This document shows positions 54,821 to 63,102 of a DNA stretch of 64,000 nt, one piece after another. The stretch comes from JBPCQA01 sp050998615. Its GTDB lineage: Bacteria > Actinomycetota > Actinomycetes > Propionibacteriales > Nocardioidaceae. A model generated the notes under the pieces. That model was given only the letters and a program-made list of their open reading frames with translations, was not told the origin of the DNA and searched no databases. Each line of letters starts with the position of its first letter. Positions within the stretch are counted from its first letter, which is position 1. The DNA lies in contig JBPCQA010000033.1 of the NCBI GenBank assembly GCA_050998615.1, positions 62,001 to 126,000 of the forward strand, in the 5' to 3' direction. Both the position numbers and the translations under genes were made by a program.

Positions 54821-55210
54821 ATGGCACCACCAGCGACGAAGGGAATGTGGCGACTCGCCGGCATCTTCACGATCAGCGGCGTGTTGCACTTTGTCCGGCC
54901 GGAACGGTTCGAGGCGATCGTGCCACACCGGCTACCTGCCAGACGCCAGCTGGTCTACGCCAGCGGCGCTGTCGAATTGGCCTGTGCCGCGGGGCTCGCG
55001 TTCCCGCCGACCCGCCGACATGCGGGTTTGCTGAGTGTGGGTCTGCTGACAGCGGTCTATCCGGCGAACTTCCAGATGGCCGCCGACGCTCTGCGGAGCG
55101 GTTCGACGCTGTCCAAGGGGCTGCTGATTGGGCGATTGCCCCTGCAGCTCCCGCTGATCCGGACCGCCTGGCAGTCGTGGAGTCGAGTCGACGCCACCAA
55201 CAATGAGTGA
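54821..55210 (+). CDS. DoxX-family membrane protein
   Basis: A 129-aa protein with four hydrophobic segments and the family pattern FTISGVLHFVRPERFEAIVP, YASGAVELACAAGLAFP and AVYPANFQMAADAL. Role unknown. Like many DoxX-type proteins it may act in redox or membrane homeostasis, but nothing in the context confirms that. Confidence 0.85.
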   Translation: MAPPATKGMWRLAGIFTISGVLHFVRPERFEAIVPHRLPARRQLVYASGAVELACAAGLAFPPTRRHAGLLSVGLLTAVYPANFQMAADALRSGSTLSKGLLIGRLPLQLPLIRTAWQSWSRVDATNNE

Positions 55211-55224
55211 GGAGGCGCAGTCAC

Positions 55225-55293
55225 GGTGGTTGAGAAAGCCGCTTCGCGTGGCCGAGCTGGATCCACGGTTGGTTGAGGAGGCCGCTTCGTGCC
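55225..55293. repeat. pair of GGTTGAG...GCCGCTTCG units
   Basis: CGGTGGTTGAGAAAGCCGCT at about 55224 is echoed by CGGTTGGTTGAGGAGGCCGC at about 55266, each followed by TCG. Both share the GGTTGAGGA end of the dispersed repeat seen at 34932 and 56775 (in reverse orientation). They lie between doxX and the remnant at 55423. Confidence 0.5.
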
Positions 55294-55422
55294 GGTGCGG
55301 GAAGGCGCTCGCTGCCGCTCGTACCTGACCAGGGGTTTCCTGGGTGACGCGTCACCCGAGGCCGGTCACCGCCGCGCCCAGTTGTAGCTCCACGAGCAGG
55401 TGTCCTGGCAGGAGAATGAGTT

Positions 55423-56095
55423 GCCTCAGACGACGATCGTGTCGCTGCCGGGTGCCACCGCCATGGTCGCCGTGTGGTCCTGCCAGCTAGGTTTGCCGCC
55501 CGACACGACGGGCGCGGCGCACGATTGGCCGCTGGAGCAGCGGACCCATTCCAGGTTCAAGACCTGCCGGGTGCCGCCCCGGAAGTTGACGGTCGCGTCC
55601 CCCGTCGCGTTGGCCTTCAGGCGGACACCGAGATAGGCCCATTTGACGGTTTCGGTGTAGACCGTCTGCGGCGTCGAGTATGTCCCCTGAGCGGTACGAC
55701 GACCCACCTTGACGGCTGCGCCGGTGTTTGCGGGGTCGGTGTACGCGAATACCGTGTCGCCGTTATCGGCCACCGCGACGTCGGCGCAGTATCCGTAGCT
55801 CTCGTCAGAGTTACAGGACCAGTGTCCAAGCACGTGCTCGACCGAGGGCGCTGGCCCCCGCCGTCCGGTAGCGAAGCAGCGTGATCCACTGCTTGGTTGC
55901 AGGATCCTGTTGCGGCCAGACCACCGCGATGTCGCCCGCACCGTTAGCGGGCGTACTGTGCGACACCCACCCAGGTATAGGTCAGCCGCTGGCCCGCATC
56001 AGGCCCCACCTTTTGCGTGGCCCAGTTGTTGCCGGGGCCCCAGGCCACCGGTTGTGGAGACCGCCCTCCCCACCGAGATCCGTCGACCACCGTCT
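55423..56095 (-). pseudogene. frameshifted remnant of a secreted repeat-type protein gene
   Basis: Coding-like segments follow one another in different minus-strand frames. First LKTVVDGSRWGGRSPQPVAW ... VGVAQYAR, which stops at 55944; then NGAGDIAVVWPQQDPATKQW from about 55945; then, from about 55840, WSCNSDESYGYCADVAVADN ... APGSDTIVV to the end. Repeated phrases such as AVADNGDTVFAYTD and NGAGDIAVVWPQ suggest a beta-propeller-like surface protein with cysteines. At least two frame changes make it non-functional unless the sequence has errors. No start or signal peptide is left. Confidence 0.65.
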
Positions 56096-56105
56096 TCAAC
56101 GGGCA

Positions 56106-56732
56106 CTAACCGTAGTGCGAGCCTTCGACGTCGCGCCGGGCACGGACCACGGTGTCCAGGGCCGTGCCCGACTCGGTGACGCGAGGCAACGTCTGAGCCA
56201 GCTCGACGGTGAGGTAGGGCAGCGTCTCAAGCAACGCCCGGACCTGTTCGGGCCGGAACAACAGCTCGGGGTCCTGCGGGCCAGACCCTCCTTCGGTCAG
56301 GTTGCGCAGGTCGTGACCGACGAGGAGCAGGTGGCCCCTCGGCTTCAAGGCACCCGCGGCCCGGACGAGCAAGCGATCTCTCTCGTCGGGCGACAGATGC
56401 ACGTAGCTGAACAAGGCGAGGTCGACGCTTTGCGGCTTGATCGGCTGGGTCGTGATGTCGGCTACCACCCAGTCCAGGTGCAACGCCACCCGCTCGGGCT
56501 CGGCCGCGCTCAACGTTTGAGCCCGCTCGATCGCCAGCGAGGAGAAGTCCACACCGACCACATGCCAGCCGCGACGCGCGAGCCAAAGCGCGTTGCGGCC
56601 CTCGCCGCAGGCGAGGTCGATCGCCTCACCGACCGGCAGCGCTGCGCAATGCTCGCGGACGAATTGGTTGGGCTCAGTGCCCCACACCAGCTCAGCACCG
56701 CTGTATCGCTCATCCCACGAGGCTGAGTCCAT
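56106..56732 (-). CDS. class I SAM-dependent methyltransferase
   Basis: A 208-aa Rossmann methyltransferase. SAM motif I is AIDLACGEGRNALWLARRGW, followed by VVGVDFSSLAIERAQ and FSYVHLSPDERD. It begins SASWDERYSGAELVWGTEPN, as in TehB-like and thiopurine-type enzymes of actinobacteria. The substrate is unknown. Confidence 0.88.
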   Translation of the reverse strand: MDSASWDERYSGAELVWGTEPNQFVREHCAALPVGEAIDLACGEGRNALWLARRGWHVVGVDFSSLAIERAQTLSAAEPERVALHLDWVVADITTQPIKPQSVDLALFSYVHLSPDERDRLLVRAAGALKPRGHLLLVGHDLRNLTEGGSGPQDPELLFRPEQVRALLETLPYLTVELAQTLPRVTESGTALDTVVRARRDVEGSHYG

Positions 56733-56774
56733 GGCCTCAAGCTACCCGCGCCGGGAACTGTTGTGGTTGCGGTG

Positions 56775-56815
56775 CGGTGTTTCGAGACGCTCGCTGCGCT
56801 CGCTCCGCAATCACC
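56775..56815. repeat. dispersed intergenic repeat, copy B
   Basis: It carries TTCGAGACGCTCGCT and CGCTCGCTCC separated by one base, as in copy A at 34932, with ends CGGTG and CACC. It lies between the methyltransferase and the cysteine desulfhydrase gene, 12 bases from the end of the latter. Confidence 0.75.
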
Positions 56816-56827
56816 GTGGGGTGCCGC

Positions 56828-57910
56828 TCAACCACCCGGTGGGTTGGGGGTGTTCAGGAAGCGTTCGAGCTCGGCGGTGTACGGCGCGAGGTCGAGGCCC
56901 TGGGCAGCCAGCCAAGAGTCGTCGTAGTAGGTGTCGTGATAGCGCTCACCGCCGTCGCACAGCAAGGTGACGACGCTGCCGGTCTCACCGCGCTCGAGCA
57001 TGCCGGCGATGAGCCGGGTGGCTCCCCACAGCGCGGTCCCGGTGGAGCCGCCCACGGATCTGCCGGTGACCCGGCTGCACCACCGCAGCGCGGCGATCGA
57101 CGCGGCGTCCGGCACCCGCAACATCTCGTCGATCACGCCAGGCACGAACGACGGCTCGACGCGGGGCCGGCCGATGCCCTCGATGCGGGATCCGACGCCG
57201 GTGGTGCGGTCGGCGTCGGTGTGCAACCAGCCGTCGTAGAAGGCGGAGTTCTCGGGATCGACGACGAGCAGCTGGGTCTCGTGGCGTCGGTAGCGGATGA
57301 ACCGCCCGATGGTTGCCGAGGTGCCTCCGGTGCCGGCACCCACCACGATCCAGCTCGGGATCGGATGCCGCTCACGGGTCAACTGGTCGAAGATCGATAC
57401 CGCGATGTTGTTGTTCCCCCGCCAGTCGGTGGCCCGCTCGGCGTAGGTGAACTGGTCCATGAAATGACCGTTTGTCTCGTCGGCCAACCGTCGCGACTCG
57501 GCGTAGATCGTGCCGGGGTCTTCGACGAGGTGGCAGCTGCCGCCGTATAACGTGATGAGGTCGATCTTCTCGCAGGACGTGCTCTTGGGCATCACCGCGA
57601 TGAACGGCAGCCCCAGTAGCCGGGCGAAGTACGCCTCGGAGACGGCGGTCGACCCGGAGCTGGCCTCGATGATCGTGGTTCCTGCACCGATCCAACCGTT
57701 GCACAAGCCATAAAGGAACAACGAGCGCGCCAGCCGGTGCTTGAGGCTGCCGGTGGGATGCACCGACTCGTCCTTGAGATACAGGTCGATGTCCCACCGC
57801 TCGGGCAGCGGGAACACATGCAGGTGGGTGTCGGCCGACCTGTTGTTGTCGGCTTCGACTCGCCGCACCGCCTCGCTCACCCATGCTCGGTCGGGTGCCT
57901 GGTGCTTCAC
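56828..57910 (-). CDS. PLP-dependent cysteine desulfhydrase (Cds1-like)
   Basis: A 360-aa fold-type II PLP enzyme. The PLP lysine is in HPTGSLKHRLARSLF, the phosphate loop in EASSGSTAVSEAYFA, and GAGTGGTSATIGRFIRY and FTYAERATDWRGNNNIA are characteristic of the group that includes Rv3684 (Cds1), which releases sulfide from cysteine. Its ATG overlaps the stop of the upstream oxidoreductase gene. Cysteine synthase-like activity is the alternative. Confidence 0.88.
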   Translation of the reverse strand: MKHQAPDRAWVSEAVRRVEADNNRSADTHLHVFPLPERWDIDLYLKDESVHPTGSLKHRLARSLFLYGLCNGWIGAGTTIIEASSGSTAVSEAYFARLLGLPFIAVMPKSTSCEKIDLITLYGGSCHLVEDPGTIYAESRRLADETNGHFMDQFTYAERATDWRGNNNIAVSIFDQLTRERHPIPSWIVVGAGTGGTSATIGRFIRYRRHETQLLVVDPENSAFYDGWLHTDADRTTGVGSRIEGIGRPRVEPSFVPGVIDEMLRVPDAASIAALRWCSRVTGRSVGGSTGTALWGATRLIAGMLERGETGSVVTLLCDGGERYHDTYYDDSWLAAQGLDLAPYTAELERFLNTPNPPGG

Positions 57911-58908
57911 AGCGCGACGATCATCTTGCCGATGTTGTCGCCGCCGAGCACGCCAAAGAAGGCATCCGGCGCGTTGGCGATGCCCTCCACGACGGTCTCA
58001 CGGATCCGCAACTGTCCCGACTCCAGCCAAGACCGGGCCCGTTGAAGGTACTCATTAGTCCGATCCGCATGGTCGGAGACGATGAAACCACGAATCGTGA
58101 GCCGTCGAGTCGTGACGAGCCCGATCGTTCGGGGACCGGGGGCCGGCTGCGTCGCGTTGTACGTCGAGATCGACCCGCAGGCGGCCACCCTGCCGTAGTT
58201 GCGCAACCGACCAATCGCGGCCTCGAGATGATCGCCTCCGACGTTGTCGAAGTAGACGTCGATGCCGTCTGGCGCTGCTTCGGCGAGCGATTGTGCCACC
58301 GGCTCCTGGTGGTAGTCGAAGGCCGAGTCGAAGCCCAGCTCGTTGATGAGATGGTCGACCTTCGCGGCCGATCCGGCGCTGCCGATAACCCGGGCGGCGC
58401 CGAGTTGGCGGGCGATCTGCCCGGCGGTGCTGCCGACAGCCCCGGCGGCTCCCGAGATGAACACCGCATCTCCCTCGCGGAGATTGCCGATCACGGTCAG
58501 GCCGACGTACGCCGTGAGCCCCGGCATCCCGAGGACACCGAGGTAGGCGCCGGGTGGGACGTCGGAGGTGTCCACCCTCGTCGCCCGGGCTGCGTCGACC
58601 ACGGCGACCTCGCGCCACCCCAGGTCGTGCAGCACCCAGTCGCCCGGGCTGAAACGATCGTCGCGGCTCTCGACGACTTCACCGACGGCGCCACCGGTCA
58701 TCACCTTGCCCACTTCGAAAGGCGGCACGTACGACGGCGCGTCGTTCATCCGTCCGCGCATGTAAGGGTCGACGGACAGCACCGTGTTTCGCACCACAAG
58801 CTGACCAAGCTCGGGCCGACTTACCTCGGTGGTCGCCAGCGTGAAGTTGTCGGCGGTTGGCCGTCCATGGGGGCGACTGGCCAGCCGGATCTCGCGAGAT
58901 GAGCTCAT
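57907..58908 (-). CDS. NADP-dependent oxidoreductase (MDR family, CurA/PTGR-like)
   Basis: A 333-aa zinc-free medium-chain reductase. It has DPYMRGRMNDAPSYVPPFEV early, the nucleotide-binding GAAGAVGSTAGQIARQLGA and the end NAPDAFFGVLGGDNIGKMIV, as in YncB/CurA and leukotriene-B4 dehydrogenase-like enzymes. ATG 58908 is used; codons up to 58953 lack similarity. Co-transcribed with the cysteine desulfhydrase. Confidence 0.92.
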   Translation of the reverse strand: MSSSREIRLASRPHGRPTADNFTLATTEVSRPELGQLVVRNTVLSVDPYMRGRMNDAPSYVPPFEVGKVMTGGAVGEVVESRDDRFSPGDWVLHDLGWREVAVVDAARATRVDTSDVPPGAYLGVLGMPGLTAYVGLTVIGNLREGDAVFISGAAGAVGSTAGQIARQLGAARVIGSAGSAAKVDHLINELGFDSAFDYHQEPVAQSLAEAAPDGIDVYFDNVGGDHLEAAIGRLRNYGRVAACGSISTYNATQPAPGPRTIGLVTTRRLTIRGFIVSDHADRTNEYLQRARSWLESGQLRIRETVVEGIANAPDAFFGVLGGDNIGKMIVAL

Positions 58909-58961
58909 CGGGTCATCTTGACAGACTCGGCAGCGGGCCCACGAGCAGCGCAACGGCTAGG

Positions 58962-60404
58962 GTGACGCTCGTGCGACATACCCATGGCGCCAACGATGGC
59001 CGGCGGCTCGACCTTCGGCTGTCGGCTGCGCTGGCAGCGGCCCATGTCACGGCGGCGTCCAGCCGACGGCTGGGGCGCGGCGGCGGCACCTCGGCGCCTG
59101 GCATGGTAGCCGACCGGATCGATCCGGCGATCCTGACCAAGCTGGCAGCGAGCCTCACCTGGGGCGCGATCGTGATCGCCGGCACCAACGGCAAGACGAC
59201 CACGTCGCGGATGATCGCCGACGCCCTAGAGCACGCCGGACATCGAGTGATTCACAACCGGTCGGGATCGAACCTCGTGCGCGGAGTCGTCGCGGCGTTC
59301 ACCAGCCACGCCGGCTGGAGCGGCCGATTGGCGGGCGACGTCGGGGTGATCGAGTCTGATGAGGCAGCGTTCCCGGAGGTGGTGCGACTGTCACGGCCCC
59401 GGGTCATCTTGCTCAACAACCTGTTTCGCGATCAGCTGGACCGTTACGGGGAGCTCGACACGATCCTACGAGCCTGGCGCCGCGCGTTGGAGCGCCTCGA
59501 CGATGGCGTCACCGTAGTCGTCAACGCCGACGACCCTGCGTTGGTGTGGGTCACCGAGGGGCTGCGTGCCCACCGGGTGCTCTTTGGGCTCAACGAACGC
59601 GGGAATCGGCTGGACCACCTGCCGATCGCGGCCGACGCGACCTCGTGCCGCTGGTGCGGGTCTGACCTTGCGTACGACGCGCTCTACTCCGCCCATCTTG
59701 GCGACTGGCGATGTGTAGGCTGTGGCCGCCGCAGGCCCGGGCTGGACGTGGCAGGCAGCGACATCGAGCTGCGAGGGGTCGAGTCGCAGGCGATCACCGT
59801 GCGTAGCGGCGACACGGACATGCGGGTCGAGATGGGGCTGCCAGGTCTTTACAACGCCTACAACGGCCTGGCGGCCGTGGCGGTGTGCGGTGCGGTCGGC
59901 GTACCAGAAACCAAGACGCGTACTGCGCTTGGACGCTTCCGGTCGGCGTTCGGACGGATCGAGCGCTTGACCTACCAGGGTCATGATCTGACGCTCGTGC
60001 TGGTCAAGAACCCGGTGGGTTTCAACGAGGTCTTGCGGATGCTCACGTCGGCGACCGGAGAGCTGAGCGCTCCGGTCATGATCGTGATCAATGACAACGC
60101 GGCTGACGGTCGCGACGTGTCTTGGCTTTGGGACGTCGACTTCGAGTTGCTGGCGGCCGGTGACGGGCCGCTGTTTTCGGCCGGCGTCCGGCGCACCGAA
60201 ATGAGCAACCGGCTGAAGTACGCCGGAGTGCCCGCGGCTCGCAATCACTGCCTGCCGGCCGATCTCGCGTCGGCGCTGGAGGGCTTTGTGGCTTCGGTGC
60301 CGGTCGGTGGTGCGGCGTACGTGCTTCCGACGTACACGGCGATGCTCGAGCTGCGACGCGTGCTCACCGGCCTCGGGCTGGTCGATGCGTTTTGGAAGCA
60401 GTGA
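58962..60404 (+). CDS. murT: MurT, Mur-ligase subunit of lipid II isoglutaminyl synthase
   Basis: With GatD it amidates D-glutamate in lipid II, 480 aa. The ATP loop is AGTNGKTTTSRMIADALEHA. A four-cysteine zinc ribbon (CRWCGSDL and CVGCGRRR) is inserted in the middle, as in known MurT. The DUF1727 C-terminal domain includes LVLVKNPVGFNEVLRML and INDNAADGRDVSWLWDVDFE. GTG 58962 or 58971 is the start. It is divergent from the NADP oxidoreductase gene and followed by gatD. Confidence 0.95.
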   Translation: MTLVRHTHGANDGRRLDLRLSAALAAAHVTAASSRRLGRGGGTSAPGMVADRIDPAILTKLAASLTWGAIVIAGTNGKTTTSRMIADALEHAGHRVIHNRSGSNLVRGVVAAFTSHAGWSGRLAGDVGVIESDEAAFPEVVRLSRPRVILLNNLFRDQLDRYGELDTILRAWRRALERLDDGVTVVVNADDPALVWVTEGLRAHRVLFGLNERGNRLDHLPIAADATSCRWCGSDLAYDALYSAHLGDWRCVGCGRRRPGLDVAGSDIELRGVESQAITVRSGDTDMRVEMGLPGLYNAYNGLAAVAVCGAVGVPETKTRTALGRFRSAFGRIERLTYQGHDLTLVLVKNPVGFNEVLRMLTSATGELSAPVMIVINDNAADGRDVSWLWDVDFELLAAGDGPLFSAGVRRTEMSNRLKYAGVPAARNHCLPADLASALEGFVASVPVGGAAYVLPTYTAMLELRRVLTGLGLVDAFWKQ

Positions 60405-60437
60405 CCCTGTTGGGAATCAGTGCGGAAGGGAGCCCAA

Positions 60438-61148
60438 GTGCACGTCACGATCGGCTGGCTGTACGGCACCACGATGAACATCTACGGTGACCGTGGGAAC
60501 GTGCTTGCGCTCACGCAGCGGGCACGTTGGCGCGGTATCGAGCCTCGAATCCGACAGATCGGGGTGGGAGAGCCGGTGCCGGACGACATTGACGTCTTCT
60601 TCGTCGGTGGGGGCCAAGATCAAGGTCAAGTGGCCGTCGCCGCCGATTTGCAGGGCCAAAAAGGTGACCGGGTGAAGGCAGCGGTGGAGGAAGGATCGGC
60701 GCTGCTGGCGATCTGCGGGGGTTATCAGCTGCTGGGACACGAATATCTGCCCCACGGTGCTGCGCCGTTGCCCGGCATTGGGCTATTCGACGTGACGACA
60801 TCGGCCGGGCCGAAGCGGCTGATCGGCAATGTCATCATCGATTCTCGGTGGGGTGCACTGGTTGGCTTCGAGAACCACAGCGGTCTGACTTACCTGGGTG
60901 ACGGGACTGACTCGCTCGGCATGGTCCGGGTCGGTTTCGGCAACAACGGACGCGACAGCACCGGCGGTGCGCTCTACCGACATGCGATCGGTTGCTATTT
61001 GCACGGGGCATTTTTGCCCAAGAACCCCATTGTCGCGGACTGGCTGTTGGAAGCCGGAATCGGGCGACGCGAGCCGGGATTTGTGCTGTCGACACTGGAT
61101 GACGAGTTGGAGCTGCAGGCACACAACTCGGCGTTCGGCCGCGCCTAG
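60438..61148 (+). CDS. gatD: GatD, glutamine amidotransferase subunit of lipid II isoglutaminyl synthase
   Basis: A 236-aa class I glutaminase feeding ammonia to MurT. The nucleophile Cys is in LLAICGGYQLLG and the catalytic His in YRHAIGCYLHGAFLPKNP. It starts VTIGWLYGTTMNIYGDRGNV. GTG 60438 has GGAAGGGAG upstream; GTG 60420 is an alternative. Separated from murT by 33 bases. Confidence 0.95.
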   Translation: MHVTIGWLYGTTMNIYGDRGNVLALTQRARWRGIEPRIRQIGVGEPVPDDIDVFFVGGGQDQGQVAVAADLQGQKGDRVKAAVEEGSALLAICGGYQLLGHEYLPHGAAPLPGIGLFDVTTSAGPKRLIGNVIIDSRWGALVGFENHSGLTYLGDGTDSLGMVRVGFGNNGRDSTGGALYRHAIGCYLHGAFLPKNPIVADWLLEAGIGRREPGFVLSTLDDELELQAHNSAFGRA

Positions 61149-61231
61149 CGCGCCTGGTGATGTCCCGACGAGCCGCAGCCCCGGTGGTTGAGCTGCCACG
61201 GTGACGCAGTGGTGCCAGGCGCTCAGCGAGC

Positions 61232-61795
61232 TCATTCGGGCTGATCCGATTCGGCGGCCAGGTTGTGGCCGCGAAGCGCCAATGCCAGCGCAGCGACCGA
61301 GAGTAACGTCACGACGACCAGTGCGACACCGACCTGGCTGTGGACTTGCCGCAAACCCACGCTGAGCAGCCACACCGCCACCGTCGCGGCCGCTACGGCG
61401 GCCGCCGACCTCGCCCAGGCCAACCAGCTGGCCGCCTCGAATCCGGCAGATGTCGGCGCGGTTGCCGCCAAGGCGCACGATGCGTGGATCACCAAGACGC
61501 CGAGGGCGACCACGAGGACCCATGGTGTCGTGGGGTCGCCAACCGACCGATACCACGTCCATGCGATAGCGGCAATCAAAGCCAAGCTGGCATGAGACTG
61601 CGACCGGAAGATCACCAACACGGTCAAGGCGATTACCACGGCCGCGGGCCCAAATCCCAGCTGGAAGCCGGCGAGTCGCACGGACGCCAAGGAAAACAGC
61701 GACGACACAATCATCAGACCGCGCAAAATGCGCTGAGAGGAGCTCAGGTCGCGGGTCCAGTCATATAGCGACCACCACAGGTCATGCAGGCTCAT
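61232..61795 (-). CDS. hypothetical membrane protein of the MoxR-DUF58 operon
   Basis: A 187-aa protein with about six hydrophobic segments in pairs (GFGPAAVVIALTVLVIF, VLVVALGVLVIHASCALAAT, VALVVVTLLSVAALALAL) and a short cytoplasmic start MSLHDLWWSLYDWTRDLSSS. Its ATG overlaps the DUF58 stop (ATGA at 61792-61795). Such proteins accompany MoxR/DUF58 genes in actinobacteria. Function unknown. Confidence 0.75.
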   Translation of the reverse strand: MSLHDLWWSLYDWTRDLSSSQRILRGLMIVSSLFSLASVRLAGFQLGFGPAAVVIALTVLVIFRSQSHASLALIAAIAWTWYRSVGDPTTPWVLVVALGVLVIHASCALAATAPTSAGFEAASWLAWARSAAAVAAATVAVWLLSVGLRQVHSQVGVALVVVTLLSVAALALALRGHNLAAESDQPE

Positions 61796-63099
61796 CGTCG
61801 CGCCAGTCGTGGCGCTGCGGCGCGCCGGGTGAGATCACGTAACACCTGATCGAGGCTGCCCGGGCCGCGCCAGGGCACCACCGGCACGCCAAGCTCGATC
61901 ACCTTCTGCAACTCGACGAAACGCTGCAGGATGCGAATTCGCCATGCCAACGCCTCCGGTGTCTGCCCGGGTTCGCCGAGCTCAGCGGGAAGAGTGTCGA
62001 CCACGATCACGGTGAGACCTCGGCGTACCAGGGTGACAGCTTGCTGAAGCGAGCCGGTAGACATACACGGCGACAGCATGATGACCGTAGCGCCGGCCCC
62101 AATCCCGAACCGCTGCGTTGAGACGTCCTGTCCGGGGTTGCTGCCGGCCTTGATGACCGAAAGCCGCCCCAGGACTCGGCGTAGATGTGGTTGGCCTGTC
62201 GAGGCCGGCACAAACGTCTTGTCGGTGGTGCCGAACACCCGCAGACCGACCCGATCGCCCCGCCTGAGATAGTGCTCGGCGATCGCGCCCGCCGCGCGCA
62301 CCGTGATGTCAAGACTGCTGGCCCTGACGTGGATGCCGTCACCGCCGCCGAGGTCATTGTTCGCGTCCACCAGCAAAATGATCTGGCTGTCTTGATCGGA
62401 CCATGTGGAGGTGACGTGCAGCGACCCGGTCCGCAGGGACACCGGCCAGTGGATGCGCCGCAGCCGATCACCCACCTGAAACGGCCGGATGCTCGCGAAC
62501 TCACTCCCGTCCCCGGGTCGGGCCGACCGGTTCACTCCGACCAACCCAGCCGGGTGTGGCGTCGGGGCGGTCGCATCGAAGGCGGCCGGCACCGGAAGTG
62601 TGGTCAACATGAAATCGTCGACATCGCGCCGCCATCGAAACGCTCCCCAGACTCCGGTGGCGGCGGCTAATCCGGCCGGCACGGTCCGTCGACCCCACCG
62701 GTTCGACACGACCGCGAGCGAGAGCTCGGTCACCGCCTCATGGTGGGCGCCGACGTACGCCGTCCGGGCCCCCGACGGCGGCTGCAGATCGAACCATTCG
62801 GCCTTCGGCAGTACGACGACAGCCTGCATCATCCCGCTGACTGGGCTGACCGTCGTCCGCCAAAGCGTCGCCTCACCCTCGCGGACCGTTCGTTTGAGCA
62901 GCTGGGTAGTGCTGGTGGGCAACATTCGTGGGCGGCGCAGCGTTGACCAGACGCCGATGATCACCAACGGCGTCGCGATCACCAACAAGTCAGCGCGATA
63001 GACGACCAGGGCCCAGGTGACCAGCACGACACCGAGCACCACGGAGCGGACATGGGCCTTGGTCGGGCTCCAAACTGACGGCTTGGGCAGGATAGCCAT
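61792..63099 (-). CDS. DUF58 domain-containing membrane protein
   Basis: A 435-aa protein with two N-terminal helices (VLGVVLVTWALVVYRADLLV and the next). The DUF58 signature reads EFASIRPFQVGDRLRRIHWP, followed by a von Willebrand A-like region with the metal-site-like IILLVDANND. DUF58 proteins partner with MoxR ATPases. It begins three bases after the MoxR stop. Confidence 0.9.
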   Translation of the reverse strand: MAILPKPSVWSPTKAHVRSVVLGVVLVTWALVVYRADLLVIATPLVIIGVWSTLRRPRMLPTSTTQLLKRTVREGEATLWRTTVSPVSGMMQAVVVLPKAEWFDLQPPSGARTAYVGAHHEAVTELSLAVVSNRWGRRTVPAGLAAATGVWGAFRWRRDVDDFMLTTLPVPAAFDATAPTPHPAGLVGVNRSARPGDGSEFASIRPFQVGDRLRRIHWPVSLRTGSLHVTSTWSDQDSQIILLVDANNDLGGGDGIHVRASSLDITVRAAGAIAEHYLRRGDRVGLRVFGTTDKTFVPASTGQPHLRRVLGRLSVIKAGSNPGQDVSTQRFGIGAGATVIMLSPCMSTGSLQQAVTLVRRGLTVIVVDTLPAELGEPGQTPEALAWRIRILQRFVELQKVIELGVPVVPWRGPGSLDQVLRDLTRRAAAPRLARR

Positions 63100-63102
63100 G
63101 GC

